This document shows positions 36,093 through 45,542 of a stretch of 64,000 bases of DNA, piece after piece. Positions within the stretch are counted from its first letter, which is position 1. Each line of letters opens with the position of its first letter. Below the pieces are notes generated by a model. That model was not told the DNA's origin, ran no database searches, and worked only from the letters and a program-made list of their open reading frames with translations. The stretch comes from Pseudoduganella flava (GTDB lineage Bacteria > Pseudomonadota > Gammaproteobacteria > Burkholderiales > Burkholderiaceae_D). Made by a program: the position numbers and the translations under genes. Location: contig NZ_VLKW01000004.1 of assembly GCF_007830495.1 (NCBI RefSeq), positions 186,001 to 250,000 of the forward strand. The letters are read 5' to 3'.

Positions 36093-36653
36093 ATGAACAA
36101 AGCATTCGTGAAAGAAACCGATCAGGACGATGACGACGACATCGCCCAAGCTCCGCCCATTCCGCCGGGCGCGAAGAACTACATCACCCCAAGCGGCTAC
36201 CGGCGCATCAAGGACGAGCTGCTGCAGCTGATCGACGTCGAGCGGCCGGAAGTCGTGAAGGTGGTGCACTGGGCCGCGTCGAACGGCGACCGCTCCGAGA
36301 ACGGCGACTACATCTACGGCAAGCGCCGGCTGCGCGAAATCGACCGCCGCATCCGCTTCCTGACGAAGCGCCTCGACCTGGCCGAAGTGGTGGACCCGAG
36401 CGTCCACCACGGCAGCGACCAGGTGTTCTTCGGCGCCACCGTCACCTACAGCAATCAGGACGGCGTCGAGAACACGATCACGATCGTCGGCATCGACGAA
36501 TTCGACCCGCTGAAGGGCAAGGTGAGCTGGATCTCCCCAATCGCCCGCACGATGACGAAGGCGCGCGAGGGGGATATGGTGACGTTGCATACGCCGACCG
36601 GGGTGGAGGAGTTGGAGATTCTGGAGGTGAGGTATCCGGAGGGGGAGGATTGA
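36093..36653 (+). CDS. greB: Transcription elongation factor GreB
   Basis: GreB stimulates the transcript-cleavage activity of stalled RNA polymerase. The 186-residue product has a non-conserved acidic N-terminal extension (QDDDDDIAQ), then the Gre coiled-coil domain (YITPSGYRRIKDELLQLIDV, ENGDYIYGKRRLREIDRRIR) and the C-terminal FKBP-like domain (FFGATVTYSNQDGVENTITI). The GDRSENGDYIYGK stretch with tip acidic residues marks it as GreB rather than GreA. It is divergent from the kinase gene with 53 bases between the starts. Confidence 0.95.
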   Translation: MNKAFVKETDQDDDDDIAQAPPIPPGAKNYITPSGYRRIKDELLQLIDVERPEVVKVVHWAASNGDRSENGDYIYGKRRLREIDRRIRFLTKRLDLAEVVDPSVHHGSDQVFFGATVTYSNQDGVENTITIVGIDEFDPLKGKVSWISPIARTMTKAREGDMVTLHTPTGVEELEILEVRYPEGED

Positions 36654-36718
36654 GCCCGCTCAGCAGCCGGCAACGCTGACTGCACGATGATGGGGCTCAC
36701 TTCCATCTGGAGAGGCCC

Positions 36719-37384
36719 ATGGCACGCCCAAAGCGCGTCTTCCTGCCAGGCGTTCCGCTGCATATCGTCGACAGGGGAAACGCGCGCCAGCGTTGTTTCT
36801 TCGACGACCGCGACCGCGTGCACTACCTCGACCATCTACGAACGGCTGCGGCAGAAAAGCGATGCGCCGTGCACGCCTATGTACTGATGACCAATCATGT
36901 GCACTTGTTGGTGACGCCGGAGGTTCCCGACGGCGTACCCGCGATGATGAAGAGCATTGCACAATGCCACGCGCAGTACATCAACTGGCGCTATCGGCGT
37001 ACCGGTGGCTTGTGGGAAGGCCGCTATAAAGCGGCACACATCGAAAGCGAAACCTATTTGCTGATTTGCCAACGGTACATTGAGCTGAATCCGCTGCGGG
37101 CCAAAATGGTGGAGTTTCCCGGGCAGTACCGCTGGTCGAGTTACCGGAGGAATGCGGATGGCCGACCGGATCCGCTTGTCACGCAGCACGAACTTTATCG
37201 GTCGCTTGGCGTGGATGGCGCAGCACGTTGCGGGCACTATCGCGATTTGTTCGCGCAGCCGCTGTCGACAAAGGATGTGGCATTCATCCGCGCTGCGACG
37301 AATGCGGAGTTTGCGGTAGGCGGCCAGGCATTTCTCAAGCGGATCGCAGGCTTGCGCGATGGTGCATGCGGGCCAGCGCGCTGA
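36719..37384 (+). CDS. REP-associated tyrosine transposase (RAYT, Y1 HUH family)
   Basis: This single-domain HUH endonuclease related to IS200/IS605 TnpA is thought to mobilise REP palindromes. The 221-residue product has the typical N-terminus (RPKRVFLPGVPLHIVDRGN), the metal-binding HVH motif at residues 60-62 (MTNHVHLLVTP) and the catalytic tyrosine region (RYIELNPLRAKM, Tyr120). All appear intact and there is no frameshift. A ribosome site (GGAGAGG) precedes the ATG. A nested palindrome begins two bases after the stop (37386-37456), as expected for a RAYT with its own REP. It is a single gene between greB and spoT, with no terminal repeats of an insertion sequence. Confidence 0.92.
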   Translation: MARPKRVFLPGVPLHIVDRGNARQRCFFDDRDRVHYLDHLRTAAAEKRCAVHAYVLMTNHVHLLVTPEVPDGVPAMMKSIAQCHAQYINWRYRRTGGLWEGRYKAAHIESETYLLICQRYIELNPLRAKMVEFPGQYRWSSYRRNADGRPDPLVTQHELYRSLGVDGAARCGHYRDLFAQPLSTKDVAFIRAATNAEFAVGGQAFLKRIAGLRDGACGPAR

Positions 37385-37385
37385 A

Positions 37386-37456
37386 ATGGAAACCAACAGC
37401 AAACCCTGGGGTCAGACCCGCCGGGTCTGACCCCGGCTTCTGCCGTTGGTTTTCAT
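37386..37456. repeat. REP-like nested palindrome B beside the RAYT gene
   Basis: The outer arms ATGGAAACCAAC (37386-37397) and GTTGGTTTTCAT (37445-37456) are inverted with one mismatch. Inside, GGGGTCAGACCC (37408-37419) and GGGTCTGACCCC (37423-37434) form a perfect 12-base stem with a GCC loop. The element begins directly after the transposase stop and ends 33 bases before the spoT stop codon on the opposite strand, so it lies between convergent genes. Confidence 0.8.
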
Positions 37457-37488
37457 GACGCCGGCGGCGTACAAGCGTGCAAGCGGGC

Positions 37489-39765
37489 CTACCCCCGCTC
37501 CCGGCTCACCCGATTCACGCCGGCCACCTTCCGCACATTGCGCAGCAGGCCGGCCAGGTGCACCCGATCCTTCACCTGAATGGTGAAGCGCAGCTGGTGC
37601 AGGACGTGGTCGTTGTCCTCGTCCATGCCGACGAACGTGATGTTGCCGTCGGATTCGCCGATCTCGGCGGCCACGCGGGCGAGGATGCCTTTTTCGTTGT
37701 TGATCAACAGGCGGATGCGGCTGTCGAAGCGGCGGTTCAGCTCGGTGCCCCATTTCACCGCGATCCAGCGGTCCGGTTCCTTCTGGCGCTGGCGCCGCGC
37801 CACGCTGCAGTCGGACGTGTGCACCTGCAGGCCCTGGTCGCGCCGCAGCTGGCCGATGATCTGGTCGCCCGGGATCGGCAGGCAGCACGGCGCCAGCTGC
37901 ACGGAGACGCCTTCGCTGCCGTAGATCGTCACCGGGTCCAGGTCCGCCGCGCTGTTGTGGTCGATCGGCACGGAGGCCGATTCGCCGCCCAGCAGGCCGA
38001 AAATGTGCCGCGCGACGAGCGCCGCCATCCGCTTGCCGATGCCGATGTCGGCGTACAGCTCGTCCATCGACTTGGCCGACGATTCGTTCAGCAGCCGCTC
38101 CACCAGCGGCTCCGGCAGGTTCGGATCGATGCTGATGCCGGCCAGCGCCTGCTGCAGCAATTGGCGGCCCAGGTTGATCGACTCGGGCAGATTGATCGTG
38201 CGCAGGTGGTGCCGGATCGCCGAGCGGGCCTTGCCCGTGCGGACGAACGACAGCCAGCTGGGCGACGGCCGCGAGTTCGGGTCCGTCACCACTTCGACGA
38301 TGTCGCCATTGCGCAGCTCGCTGCGCAGCGGAGCCGGTTCGCCATTGATCGTCACCGACACCGTGTGGTCGCCGATGCCCGTGTGGATCGCGTACGCGAA
38401 ATCGATCGGCGTGGCGCCGCGCGGCATCGCGATGATCTTCGATTTCGGCGTGAACACGTAGACGGAGTCGGGGAACAGGTCGACCTTCACGTGTTCCAGG
38501 AACTCGGCCGAGTCGCCCGTCTGCTGCTGGATGTCCAGCAGCGACTGCAGCCACGCGTGGGTGCGCTGCTGCATGTCCGACATGTTCGCGTCGCTGTTCT
38601 TGTACAGCCAGTGCGCCGCCACGCCCGATTCGGCCGTGCGGTGCATTTCCTGCGTGCGAATCTGGAATTCGACGGGCGTGCCGTACGGGCCGATCAACGT
38701 CGTGTGCAGCGACTGGTAGCCGTTCAGCTTGCGGATCGCGATGTAGTCCTTGAACTTGCCCGGCATCGGCTTGTACAGCGAGTGCAGCGTGCCCAGCGCC
38801 ACGTAGCAGTTCGGGAAGCTGTCGACGACGACGCGGAAGCCGTACACGTCCAGCACCTGCGAGAACGTCAGGTGTTTCGAGCGCATCTTCTTGTAGATGC
38901 CGTACAGCGTCTTCTCGCGGCCATACACTTCCGCGTGGATGCCGGCCATCCCCAGCGTGTTCTTGACGGAGTCGAGGATCTTGCCGACCACCTCGCGCCG
39001 GTTGCCGCGTGCCGCCTTCACGGCTTTCGCCAGCACGTGGTAACGCAGCGGGTACAGGTGCGAGAACGACAGGTCCTGCAGCTCGCGGTAGATGTTGTTC
39101 AGGCCAAGGCGGTGCGCGATCGGCACGTAGACTTCCATCGTCTCCTTGGCGATGCGCTGCTTCTTGGCCGGCGCCATCACGTCCAGCGTGCGCATATTGT
39201 GCAGCCGGTCGGCCAGCTTGATCAGGATGACCCGCACGTCCGACGCCATCGCCAGCAGCATCTTGCGGAAGTTCTCCGCCTGCGCCTCGATCTGGCTCTG
39301 GAATTCGATCTTCTCCAGCTTCGACAGGCCGTCGACGAGGTGCGCGACGGGCGCGCCGAAGCGCTCGATCAGCTCGTCCTTCTTGACGTCCTGGTCCTCC
39401 ATCACGTCGTGCAGCAGCGCGGCCATGATCGCCTGCGCATCGAGCTTCCAGTCGGCGCAGATTTCGGCGACGGCGATCGGGTGCGAGATGTAGGGTTCGC
39501 CCGACTTGCGCACCTGGCCCAGGTGCATCTCGTCCGAGAACCGGTAGGCTTCCTTGACCTTTTTCAGGTCGGCCTCGGTCATGTATTCGGCGAGTTTTTC
39601 CGTCAGGTGGGAGATCGTGGCGACACCGGCTGGCGTCAGCGGGGCGGCGAGGGGAGAGGTGGAGATGACGGGGGCCTGGCCGGCATCCCCGTCCGGCTTG
39701 GCCGAACGGCGGCCCCGCGGGGCGGGGCGCTCTGTGATGCCGGGTTCGGCCGAGTTCAGGTTCAT
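37489..39765 (-). CDS. spoT: Bifunctional (p)ppGpp synthetase/hydrolase SpoT (RelA/SpoT family)
   Basis: It makes and degrades the stringent-response alarmone. From the ATG at 39765 (GAGAAG upstream) the product is 758 residues; a TTG seven codons earlier is possible. Domains in order: HD hydrolase with intact His-Asp (LLHDVMED, about residues 119-120 in this numbering), synthetase (GKFKDYIAIRKLNGYQSLHT, VEFQIRTQEM), TGS (FPDSVYVFTPKSKIIAMPRG), a linker with CCLPIPGDQI and a C-terminal ACT domain (INNEKGILARVAAEIGESDG). The intact HD argues for a bifunctional enzyme rather than RelA. It is the last gene of gmk-rpoZ-spoT. The N-terminal ~45 residues are low complexity and not conserved. Confidence 0.95.
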   Translation of the reverse strand: MNLNSAEPGITERPAPRGRRSAKPDGDAGQAPVISTSPLAAPLTPAGVATISHLTEKLAEYMTEADLKKVKEAYRFSDEMHLGQVRKSGEPYISHPIAVAEICADWKLDAQAIMAALLHDVMEDQDVKKDELIERFGAPVAHLVDGLSKLEKIEFQSQIEAQAENFRKMLLAMASDVRVILIKLADRLHNMRTLDVMAPAKKQRIAKETMEVYVPIAHRLGLNNIYRELQDLSFSHLYPLRYHVLAKAVKAARGNRREVVGKILDSVKNTLGMAGIHAEVYGREKTLYGIYKKMRSKHLTFSQVLDVYGFRVVVDSFPNCYVALGTLHSLYKPMPGKFKDYIAIRKLNGYQSLHTTLIGPYGTPVEFQIRTQEMHRTAESGVAAHWLYKNSDANMSDMQQRTHAWLQSLLDIQQQTGDSAEFLEHVKVDLFPDSVYVFTPKSKIIAMPRGATPIDFAYAIHTGIGDHTVSVTINGEPAPLRSELRNGDIVEVVTDPNSRPSPSWLSFVRTGKARSAIRHHLRTINLPESINLGRQLLQQALAGISIDPNLPEPLVERLLNESSAKSMDELYADIGIGKRMAALVARHIFGLLGGESASVPIDHNSAADLDPVTIYGSEGVSVQLAPCCLPIPGDQIIGQLRRDQGLQVHTSDCSVARRQRQKEPDRWIAVKWGTELNRRFDSRIRLLINNEKGILARVAAEIGESDGNITFVGMDEDNDHVLHQLRFTIQVKDRVHLAGLLRNVRKVAGVNRVSRERG

Positions 39766-39828
39766 GGTCTTCTCAGTGTGATTCAACTGTAGAACCTGTA
39801 ATGGTGCTCTGGAACGCAGGTTCCGAAA

Positions 39829-40032
39829 TTACATTGGGACCTTTTTCAGCATTTCCAGGCCCACCTTGCCGGCCGCGATCTCGCGCAGTGCCAGCACGGT
39901 CGGCTTGTCCTTGGCTTCCACTTTCGGGGTGTGGCCCTGCAGCAGCTGGCGAGCGCGATAGGTCGCGGCCAGGGTCAGCTGGAAACGGTTCGGCACATTC
40001 TGCAGGCAATCTTCGATCGTAATACGGGCCAT
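39829..40032 (-). CDS. rpoZ: RNA polymerase omega subunit
   Basis: Omega assists folding and assembly of the beta-prime subunit and is part of the ppGpp site on RNA polymerase. The 67-residue product ([20 protein letters not shown], then [17 protein letters not shown]) matches the betaproteobacterial family in length and sequence. The true start is the ATG at 40032; an open frame extends further upstream but is not conserved. It lies between gmk and spoT as in most beta- and gammaproteobacteria. Confidence 0.97.
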   Translation of the reverse strand: MARITIEDCLQNVPNRFQLTLAATYRARQLLQGHTPKVEAKDKPTVLALREIAAGKVGLEMLKKVPM

Positions 40033-40109
40033 GGTGTCACTCCTGGAAACTGGAAAAAATGGATAGCTGAAAGCGGTACTGGAAACGGTGCTTGAAACTA
40101 TGTTGGAAC

Positions 40110-40751
40110 TTATTCGTGCTGCTCGGCGTGGATGCCCAGCTGGGCAAACAGCGATGCATTGCGGGCCGCCTGTTGCGCAAACCGGCAACGGGCCGATCGG
40201 ACGATCGCGCTCAGTTCAAGCAAGGCGACCGGAAACTCTTCATTGATAATAACATACTCGAACTCGGGCGCGTGCGCGATTTCGCCTCCCGCGGCCAGCA
40301 GGCGCCGCGTGATCACGTGCGGCTCGTCCTGGCCGCGCTTGTGCAGCCGCTCCTCCAGCGCCGCGATCGATGGCGGCAGGATGAAGATGCCGGCCGCCTG
40401 CGGGAACTGCTTCTTCACCTGGCGGGCGCCCTGCCAGTCGATCTCCAGCAGGATGTCGGTGCCGGCGCGCATCTGCTCTTCGACGAACAGGCGCGACGTG
40501 CCGTAGTAATTGCCGTGCACTTCAGCCCACTCCAGGAACTCGCCCGCATTGGCGCGCGCCACGAAGTCCTCCGCGGTCGTGAAGAAGTACTCGCGGCCGT
40601 GTTGTTCGCCCGGACGCGGCTGGCGCGTGGTCGTCGAAATGGACAGCTTGATCGTCGGTTCCTGCGCCAGCAGCGCATTGACGAGGGTGGACTTGCCCGC
40701 GCCCGACGGCGCCGCAACCATGAACAGGCTGCCGGAGAAGTGTTGGCTCAT
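40110..40751 (-). CDS. gmk: Guanylate kinase
   Basis: It phosphorylates GMP to GDP. The 213-residue product has the P-loop APSGAGKST (about residues 14-22), the GMP-binding stretch ([35 protein letters not shown]) and the [12 protein letters not shown] segment. Length from the ATG at 40751 is normal; an upstream in-frame extension is not conserved. It is the first gene of gmk-rpoZ-spoT, with 77 bases before rpoZ. Confidence 0.97.
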   Translation of the reverse strand: MSQHFSGSLFMVAAPSGAGKSTLVNALLAQEPTIKLSISTTTRQPRPGEQHGREYFFTTAEDFVARANAGEFLEWAEVHGNYYGTSRLFVEEQMRAGTDILLEIDWQGARQVKKQFPQAAGIFILPPSIAALEERLHKRGQDEPHVITRRLLAAGGEIAHAPEFEYVIINEEFPVALLELSAIVRSARCRFAQQAARNASLFAQLGIHAEQHE

Positions 40752-40789
40752 TTGCAATCTCGATTCGCAGGGCCGTGGCCCAAAGGCGT

Positions 40790-40798
40790 ATTTTACCA
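40790..40798 (-). promoter_or_regulatory. Extended -10 promoter element of gmk
   Basis: On the minus strand TGGTAAAAT (a TGn extended -10 followed by TAAAAT) lies about 39 bases before the gmk start. The -35 region (ATGCAA, 17 bases upstream) is poor, which is usual for extended -10 promoters. Confidence 0.45.
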
Positions 40799-40885
40799 AG
40801 AGCAACCGGTTTTGCATCTGTTGGCCATACGTGCAGCACACATCGTGCAGCATAGATCCGTCGAGCATGTCGTCTAATCGTCCGC

Positions 40886-40915
40886 TTGGCGCCCCCGCGG
40901 CGCCTTTCCTAGAAT
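40886..40915 (+). promoter_or_regulatory. Sigma-70-type promoter of the alpha/beta hydrolase gene
   Basis: TTGGCG (40886-40891) and TAGAAT (40910-40915) are separated by 18 bases. The ATG at 40946 follows with a strong AAGGGGAGA ribosome site. Confidence 0.5.
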
Positions 40916-40945
40916 GGCCGCAGACCATAACGACAAGGGGAGACA

Positions 40946-41809
40946 ATGCCCAACATCACGATCCGCGCCGCCGACGGCTACCCGCTGGCCGCGACGCGCT
41001 ACCTGCCGGACGGACCGGAACGCGCCCGTCTCGTCGTCGCCGGCGCCACCGGCGTGCCGCAAGGCTTCTACCGCCGCTTCGCCGAATTCGCGGCCGGCCG
41101 CGGCTATGCCGTGACGACGTTCGACTACCGCGGCGTCGGCCTGTCCGCGCCCGAGTCGCTGGCCGGGTTCGATGGCGACTTCCTCGACTGGGCCAGGCTG
41201 GACTTGGCCGCCGTGGTGGACGCCACCTCGGATGCCACGGCGGGCGGCGGCGTGCCGCTGCTGCTGGTCGGGCATTCGTATGGCGGCCATGCGTTCGGCC
41301 TGCTGCCGAACCACGCGAAGATCGACGGCATGTACGTGTTCGGCACCGGTGCCGGCTGGCACGGCTGGATGCCGCTGTTCGAGCGCTTGAAGGTGCTGTT
41401 CATGTGGCACGTGGCGGGCCCCATCCTGACGCGCCGGCACGGCTACCTGGCCTGGAGCCGGCTGGGCATGGGCGAGGACCTGCCGCTGGGCGTGTACCGC
41501 CAGTGGCGCCGCTGGTGCCGCTTCCCACATTACTTCTTCGACGACCCGGCGATGCGCGACAAGGTGGTGCCGGCCTATGCCGAAGTGCGCGCGCCGATCG
41601 TGGCCGTCAACGCGACGGACGATCCGTGGGCACCGCCCGCGTCGCGCGATGCGTTCATGGCGGGCTACCGCAACGCCCAATGGCAGGGCGTCGACGTCGA
41701 CCCGCGGCGCGGGTTCGGCAAGCTGGGACACATGGGGTATTTTCGGCCGCACGCGCAGCCCCTGTGGGCCGCGGCGCTGGAATGGTGCGACGGGCTCGTC
41801 GCACGCTAG
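40946..41809 (+). CDS. Alpha/beta-fold hydrolase
   Basis: This 287-residue cytoplasmic protein has the alpha/beta hydrolase nucleophile elbow GHSYGG (Ser111), an oxyanion-like [20 protein letters not shown] segment, and a late acid ([11 protein letters not shown]). A catalytic His lies in LGHMGYFRP near the C-terminus. The pattern resembles serine aminopeptidase S33/YheT-like hydrolases. The substrate cannot be told from sequence. It is a single gene between divergent gmk and convergent yicC (3 bases between stops). Confidence 0.85.
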   Translation: MPNITIRAADGYPLAATRYLPDGPERARLVVAGATGVPQGFYRRFAEFAAGRGYAVTTFDYRGVGLSAPESLAGFDGDFLDWARLDLAAVVDATSDATAGGGVPLLLVGHSYGGHAFGLLPNHAKIDGMYVFGTGAGWHGWMPLFERLKVLFMWHVAGPILTRRHGYLAWSRLGMGEDLPLGVYRQWRRWCRFPHYFFDDPAMRDKVVPAYAEVRAPIVAVNATDDPWAPPASRDAFMAGYRNAQWQGVDVDPRRGFGKLGHMGYFRPHAQPLWAAALEWCDGLVAR

Positions 41810-41812
41810 GGC

Positions 41813-42718
41813 TTACTCGAGGTTCTGGACCTGCTCGCGCATCTGCTCGATGAGCAGCTTCAGTTCCATCGATGCGTCGGCGAGCTCCTTGACGGACGCC
41901 TTCGCGCCCAGCGTGTTGGCCTCGCGGTTCAACTCCTGCATCATGAAGTCCAGCCGCTTGCCGACCTGGCCGCCCTTCTTGAGGATGTGGCGGGTTTCGT
42001 TCAGGTGCGCGGACAGGCGCCCCAGCTCCTCGGCCACGTCGATGCGGATGCCGTACAGGATCACTTCCTGGCGGATCCGCTCCATCGCATCCTGGCGCGA
42101 CAGCGCCGCGTTCGAGCCTTGCGACGCCAGGCCCAGCGCTTCCTGCATCCGTTCGATCGCCTTTTGCTGGAATGCCGCCACCACTTGCGGGATCAGCGGC
42201 GTGATGCGCTTGACGATGCCTTCCATCGCCTCGATGCGGGAGATCAGCATCGCTTCCAGTGCCGCACCTTCGCGCTGGCGGCTCGTGACAAACGCCTCGA
42301 CCGTGCGCGCCATCAGCACCGCGACGTCGGCCTGCAGCGTTTCCTGGCCGATCTGGGCTTCCTCGATGACGCCGGGCCAGCGCAGCAATTCCGCCACGGA
42401 CATCGCCTGGGCGTTTGCGAAATACTTGCCCACCTCGTTTTGCAGGCGAGTCAATTCGTTCAACAGGGGGATATTCAGTGCCTGCGTGCCGGCGCCGGCG
42501 GCCTTGCGGCCGAAACTCAAGCGGATTTCAACCTTGCCGCGCGTGATCGCGGCCATGATGGCGGAACGCAGATCCGGCTCGAGGGCGCGCAGGTCGTCGT
42601 TGATGCGGAACTGAAGGTCGAGAAAACGGGAATTGACACTCTTGATTTCAATCGTCAGAGTTCCCGCCGCGCTTTCGCTGGTGGCAACCGCGTAGCCCGT
42701 CATGCTGGAAATGCTCAA
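41813..42718 (-). CDS. yicC: YicC/YloC family endoribonuclease
   Basis: YicC proteins are stress-related endoribonucleases that form a clamp-like hexamer. The 301-residue product has the N-terminal SSMTGYA start, VNSRFLDLQFRINDDLRALE, and the conserved C-terminal part (GKRLDFMMQELNREANTLGA, KASVKELADASMELKLLIEQ, MREQVQNLE). Length is typical. It often lies near gmk, as here, but is separated from it by the alpha/beta hydrolase gene. Confidence 0.95.
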   Translation of the reverse strand: MSISSMTGYAVATSESAAGTLTIEIKSVNSRFLDLQFRINDDLRALEPDLRSAIMAAITRGKVEIRLSFGRKAAGAGTQALNIPLLNELTRLQNEVGKYFANAQAMSVAELLRWPGVIEEAQIGQETLQADVAVLMARTVEAFVTSRQREGAALEAMLISRIEAMEGIVKRITPLIPQVVAAFQQKAIERMQEALGLASQGSNAALSRQDAMERIRQEVILYGIRIDVAEELGRLSAHLNETRHILKKGGQVGKRLDFMMQELNREANTLGAKASVKELADASMELKLLIEQMREQVQNLE

Positions 42719-42801
42719 TGGATATCCCCGATTTTGTCTTTACAATACATGGTTTTGTCCACACAATCCGGTAAGTTGCGCTTGTTGAGGCGAGGAAACG
42801 C

Positions 42802-43803
42802 ATGGCTGCACAAAACAACGCCCCATTACCGGATGGGCTGGACTTAGCTGGATACCGCATTGTAAAGAAAATTGCGTCCGGCGGGTTCAGTATCGTCTAC
42901 CTCGCCTATGACGCGCAGGGCAATGCGGTGGCCATCAAGGAGTATTTACCAAGCGCGCTGGCATTGCGTCAAGAGGGCGAATTAGCGCCATCTGTGTCAA
43001 AAAACAACCTCCCGGTCTTCAGAATAGGGCTGAAATGCTTTTTCGAGGAGGGCCGCGCGCTGGCGAAAATCGCCCATCCGAATGTTGTAAGAGTGCTTAA
43101 TTTCTTTCGTGCGAACGACACCGTGTACATGGTGATGGCGTATGAATCCGGTCATACGCTGCAGGATCATATCGGCCGGCAGCGCGCAAAAGGCGGAAAA
43201 ATCGGCGAGGCATTTATCCGCCAGGTATTCACGCAGGTGCTGAAAGGCTTGCGCGAAGTGCACGCGAACCAGCTGCTGCACCTGGACCTGAAGCCCGCCA
43301 ACATCTACCTGCGCACCGACGGCACGCCGATGCTGCTCGATTTCGGCGCGGCCCGCCAGACGCTGGGCTCCGAGGCACTGACGTTGACGCCGATGTACAC
43401 GCCCGGCTTCGCCGCGCCGGAGCTGACGGTGAAGACGCATCCGCTGGGGCCGTGGACCGACGTGTATGGCATCGGCGCGGCGATGTTCGCCTGCATGGCC
43501 GGCTCGCCGCCTCAGCCGGCCGAACAGCGCCGCCAGGACGACCGGATGGAAGAGCACTACGCCCGCCTGGAACAGCGCTATTCGCCGGAGCTGGTGCGGC
43601 TGGTACGATGGGCGCTGGCGATCGATCCGCTGGCCCGTCCGCAAAGCCTGTTCGAGCTGCAGAAGGCGCTGCAGGCCGTGCCGGCCGCGCGCCCGGCGGT
43701 CGCACAGGAGCCGGGTGCGGCGGGCCCGTTCGGCCGCCTGCGCGCGCTGGCGCGGCGGCTGCGCGGCAGTCCCGACGAACCGTCCGACACATTGCAGGGC
43801 TAG
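42802..43803 (+). CDS. Hanks-type serine/threonine protein kinase
   Basis: This 333-residue soluble kinase has a glycine-rich loop ([12 protein letters not shown]), ATP-binding Lys46 (VAIKEY), catalytic loop [11 protein letters not shown] (Asp162; the usual HRD Arg is Leu) and DFG (Asp180-Gly182). An APE-like [10 protein letters not shown] follows. No transmembrane helix or PASTA domain is present; the C-terminal ~50 residues are Ala/Arg/Pro-rich. The PP2C phosphatase gene starts nine bases after its stop, so they form a kinase-phosphatase pair. It is divergent from yicC. Kinase-phosphatase pairs upstream of rph-rdgB-hemW are found in related Oxalobacteraceae and Burkholderiales; their substrates are unknown. 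Confidence 0.9.
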   Translation: MAAQNNAPLPDGLDLAGYRIVKKIASGGFSIVYLAYDAQGNAVAIKEYLPSALALRQEGELAPSVSKNNLPVFRIGLKCFFEEGRALAKIAHPNVVRVLNFFRANDTVYMVMAYESGHTLQDHIGRQRAKGGKIGEAFIRQVFTQVLKGLREVHANQLLHLDLKPANIYLRTDGTPMLLDFGAARQTLGSEALTLTPMYTPGFAAPELTVKTHPLGPWTDVYGIGAAMFACMAGSPPQPAEQRRQDDRMEEHYARLEQRYSPELVRLVRWALAIDPLARPQSLFELQKALQAVPAARPAVAQEPGAAGPFGRLRALARRLRGSPDEPSDTLQG

Positions 43804-43812
43804 GAGGCCCAC

Positions 43813-44730
43813 ATGCAGTTCTCCGTCTACCAGGAAAGCCATATCGGCGGCCGCAAGGTCAACCAGGACCGCATGGGCTACAGCTTCACGCGCGATGCGC
43901 TGCTGCTGGTGCTGGCCGACGGCATGGGCGGCCACCTGCGCGGCGAGGTGGCCGCGACGATCGCCTTGCAGACCATCTCCACGCTGTTCCAGCAGCAGGC
44001 CAACCCGTACGTGAAGGGCCCCGAGCGCTTCCTCGAGGACGCGTTCCTGGCCGCGCACCGCGAAATCCACCGCTACACGGCGGCCCACGGCCTGCCGGAA
44101 ACGCCGCGCACGACGATCGTCGCCTGCGTCGTGCAGCACAACACGGCCACGTGGGCCCATTGCGGCGACTCGCGGCTGTACTGGCTGCGCGGGGACCGCA
44201 TCGTGGCGCGCACGCGCGACCATTCGCACGTGGAGAACCTGATCGACAAGGGCAAGGTACCGCCGGAGGCGCGCTACACCCATCCCGATCGCAACAAGCT
44301 GTACAACTGCCTGGGTGCCAACGGCGCGCCGAAGGTGGAGCTGTCGGCGCCGGCCAGCCTGCGGCCCGGCGACGTGATGCTATTATGCTCGGACGGCTTG
44401 TGGGCCGCCGTGCCCGAGGAAGACCTGGTCGCCACGCTGGCGCGGGAACCCGTGGTGCGCGCCGTGCCCGAGCTGCTGCAGACGGCCTTGCGCTGCTCCG
44501 GCAGCATGAGCGACAACGTCACCGGCCTGGCGATCACGTGGCAGGGCACGTCCGCAGGCGACGACCTGCCGGCGGCCGCCGGCTCGACGCTGATCTCCAC
44601 CGAGACCCTGCCGGGCGACCTGCACAGCACGACGATCGCGCCGGCCGACCCGTTCGACGAAGCCGAAATCGACAAGGCGATCGCGGAGATCCGTGGCGCC
44701 ATCGAAAGATCATCCCAGTTACTCAAATAG
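43813..44730 (+). CDS. PP2C-family serine/threonine phosphatase
   Basis: This 305-residue metal-dependent phosphatase has the PP2C motifs: [16 protein letters not shown] (metal ligand Asp36), [11 protein letters not shown] (118-120), LCSDGLW and [11 protein letters not shown]-terminal extension of about 60 residues is rich in Thr, Ser and acidic residues and is not part of the family core. It is translated right after the kinase and probably reverses its phosphorylation. rph starts eight bases after its stop. Confidence 0.93.
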   Translation: MQFSVYQESHIGGRKVNQDRMGYSFTRDALLLVLADGMGGHLRGEVAATIALQTISTLFQQQANPYVKGPERFLEDAFLAAHREIHRYTAAHGLPETPRTTIVACVVQHNTATWAHCGDSRLYWLRGDRIVARTRDHSHVENLIDKGKVPPEARYTHPDRNKLYNCLGANGAPKVELSAPASLRPGDVMLLCSDGLWAAVPEEDLVATLAREPVVRAVPELLQTALRCSGSMSDNVTGLAITWQGTSAGDDLPAAAGSTLISTETLPGDLHSTTIAPADPFDEAEIDKAIAEIRGAIERSSQLLK

Positions 44731-44738
44731 GAATGCCA

Positions 44739-45473
44739 ATGACTGTAGAAACCCGTCCCAGCGGCCGCGCATGCGACCAGTTGCGCGCCGTGCGCCTGAC
44801 CCGCCGTTACACCAGGCATGCGGAAGGCTCCGTGCTGATCGAATGCGGCGACACGAAAGTGATCTGCACCGCCAGCATCGAGGAAAAGGTACCGGGCTTC
44901 CTGAAGGGTAAAGGGCAGGGCTGGCTGACGGCGGAATACGGCATGCTGCCGCGCTCCACGCACTCGCGGATGGACCGCGAAGCGGCGAAGGGCAAGCAAA
45001 GCGGCCGCACGCAGGAGATCCAGCGCCTGATCGGCCGCTCGCTGCGCGCCGCGTTCGACCTCGCCGCGTTCGGCGAACGCACGCTGCACCTCGACTGCGA
45101 CGTGATCCAGGCCGACGGCGGCACGCGCACGGCGTCGATCACGGGCGCGATGGTCGCCGCCCACGACGCGTTCGCGCAGCTGGTCGCGAAAGGCTTGATT
45201 CCGGCGATCCCGCTGAAGCACTTCGTGGCGGCCATCTCCGTCGGCGTGTATAAGGGCACGCCGGTGCTGGACCTGGACTACGTCGAAGACTCCGACTGCG
45301 ACACGGACATGAACGTGATCATGACGGACGCCGGCCACTTCGTCGAAGTGCAGGGCACGGCCGAAGGCGCCGCGTTCGACCGCGCCACGATGAACCGGCT
45401 GCTGGACCTGGCCGAAGGCGGCATCCGCGACCTCGTCAAGCTGCAAAAGCAGGCGCTGGAGCTGGCGGAGTAA
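44739..45473 (+). CDS. rph: Ribonuclease PH
   Basis: RNase PH trims the 3' end of tRNA precursors using phosphate. The 244-residue product starts at the second of two close ATGs (AGGA six bases upstream). It carries [79 protein letters not shown] and [20 protein letters not shown], all family hallmarks. Length is normal. It is the third gene of kinase-phosphatase-rph, followed by a palindromic element and rdgB. Confidence 0.97.
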   Translation: MTVETRPSGRACDQLRAVRLTRRYTRHAEGSVLIECGDTKVICTASIEEKVPGFLKGKGQGWLTAEYGMLPRSTHSRMDREAAKGKQSGRTQEIQRLIGRSLRAAFDLAAFGERTLHLDCDVIQADGGTRTASITGAMVAAHDAFAQLVAKGLIPAIPLKHFVAAISVGVYKGTPVLDLDYVEDSDCDTDMNVIMTDAGHFVEVQGTAEGAAFDRATMNRLLDLAEGGIRDLVKLQKQALELAE

Positions 45474-45491
45474 AATCGCGGTTTTTATGAA

Positions 45492-45534
45492 CAGGTGTCG
45501 GACACCGGTGCCTGACACCGGTGTCTGGCACCTG
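45492..45534. repeat. REP-like palindrome C, between rph and rdgB
   Basis: A 43-base near-palindrome begins CAGGTG and ends CACCTG. It contains three similar units (GGTGTCGGACACC, GGTGCCTGACACC, GGTGTCTGGCACC) in tandem, each itself inverted. It ends eight bases before the rdgB start codon, so it would be in the mRNA and could hide the rdgB ribosome site. Confidence 0.75.
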
Positions 45535-45542
45535 CTGCACCC

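Noticed and set aside
36719..37384. A complete insertion sequence around the transposase
   Set aside because: No terminal inverted repeats, target duplication or second gene were found; the protein type (RAYT) does not belong to a standard IS.
40033..40188. Upstream extension of rpoZ
   Set aside because: The frame is open but the residues are unlike omega; the conserved MARITIEDC start is at 40032.
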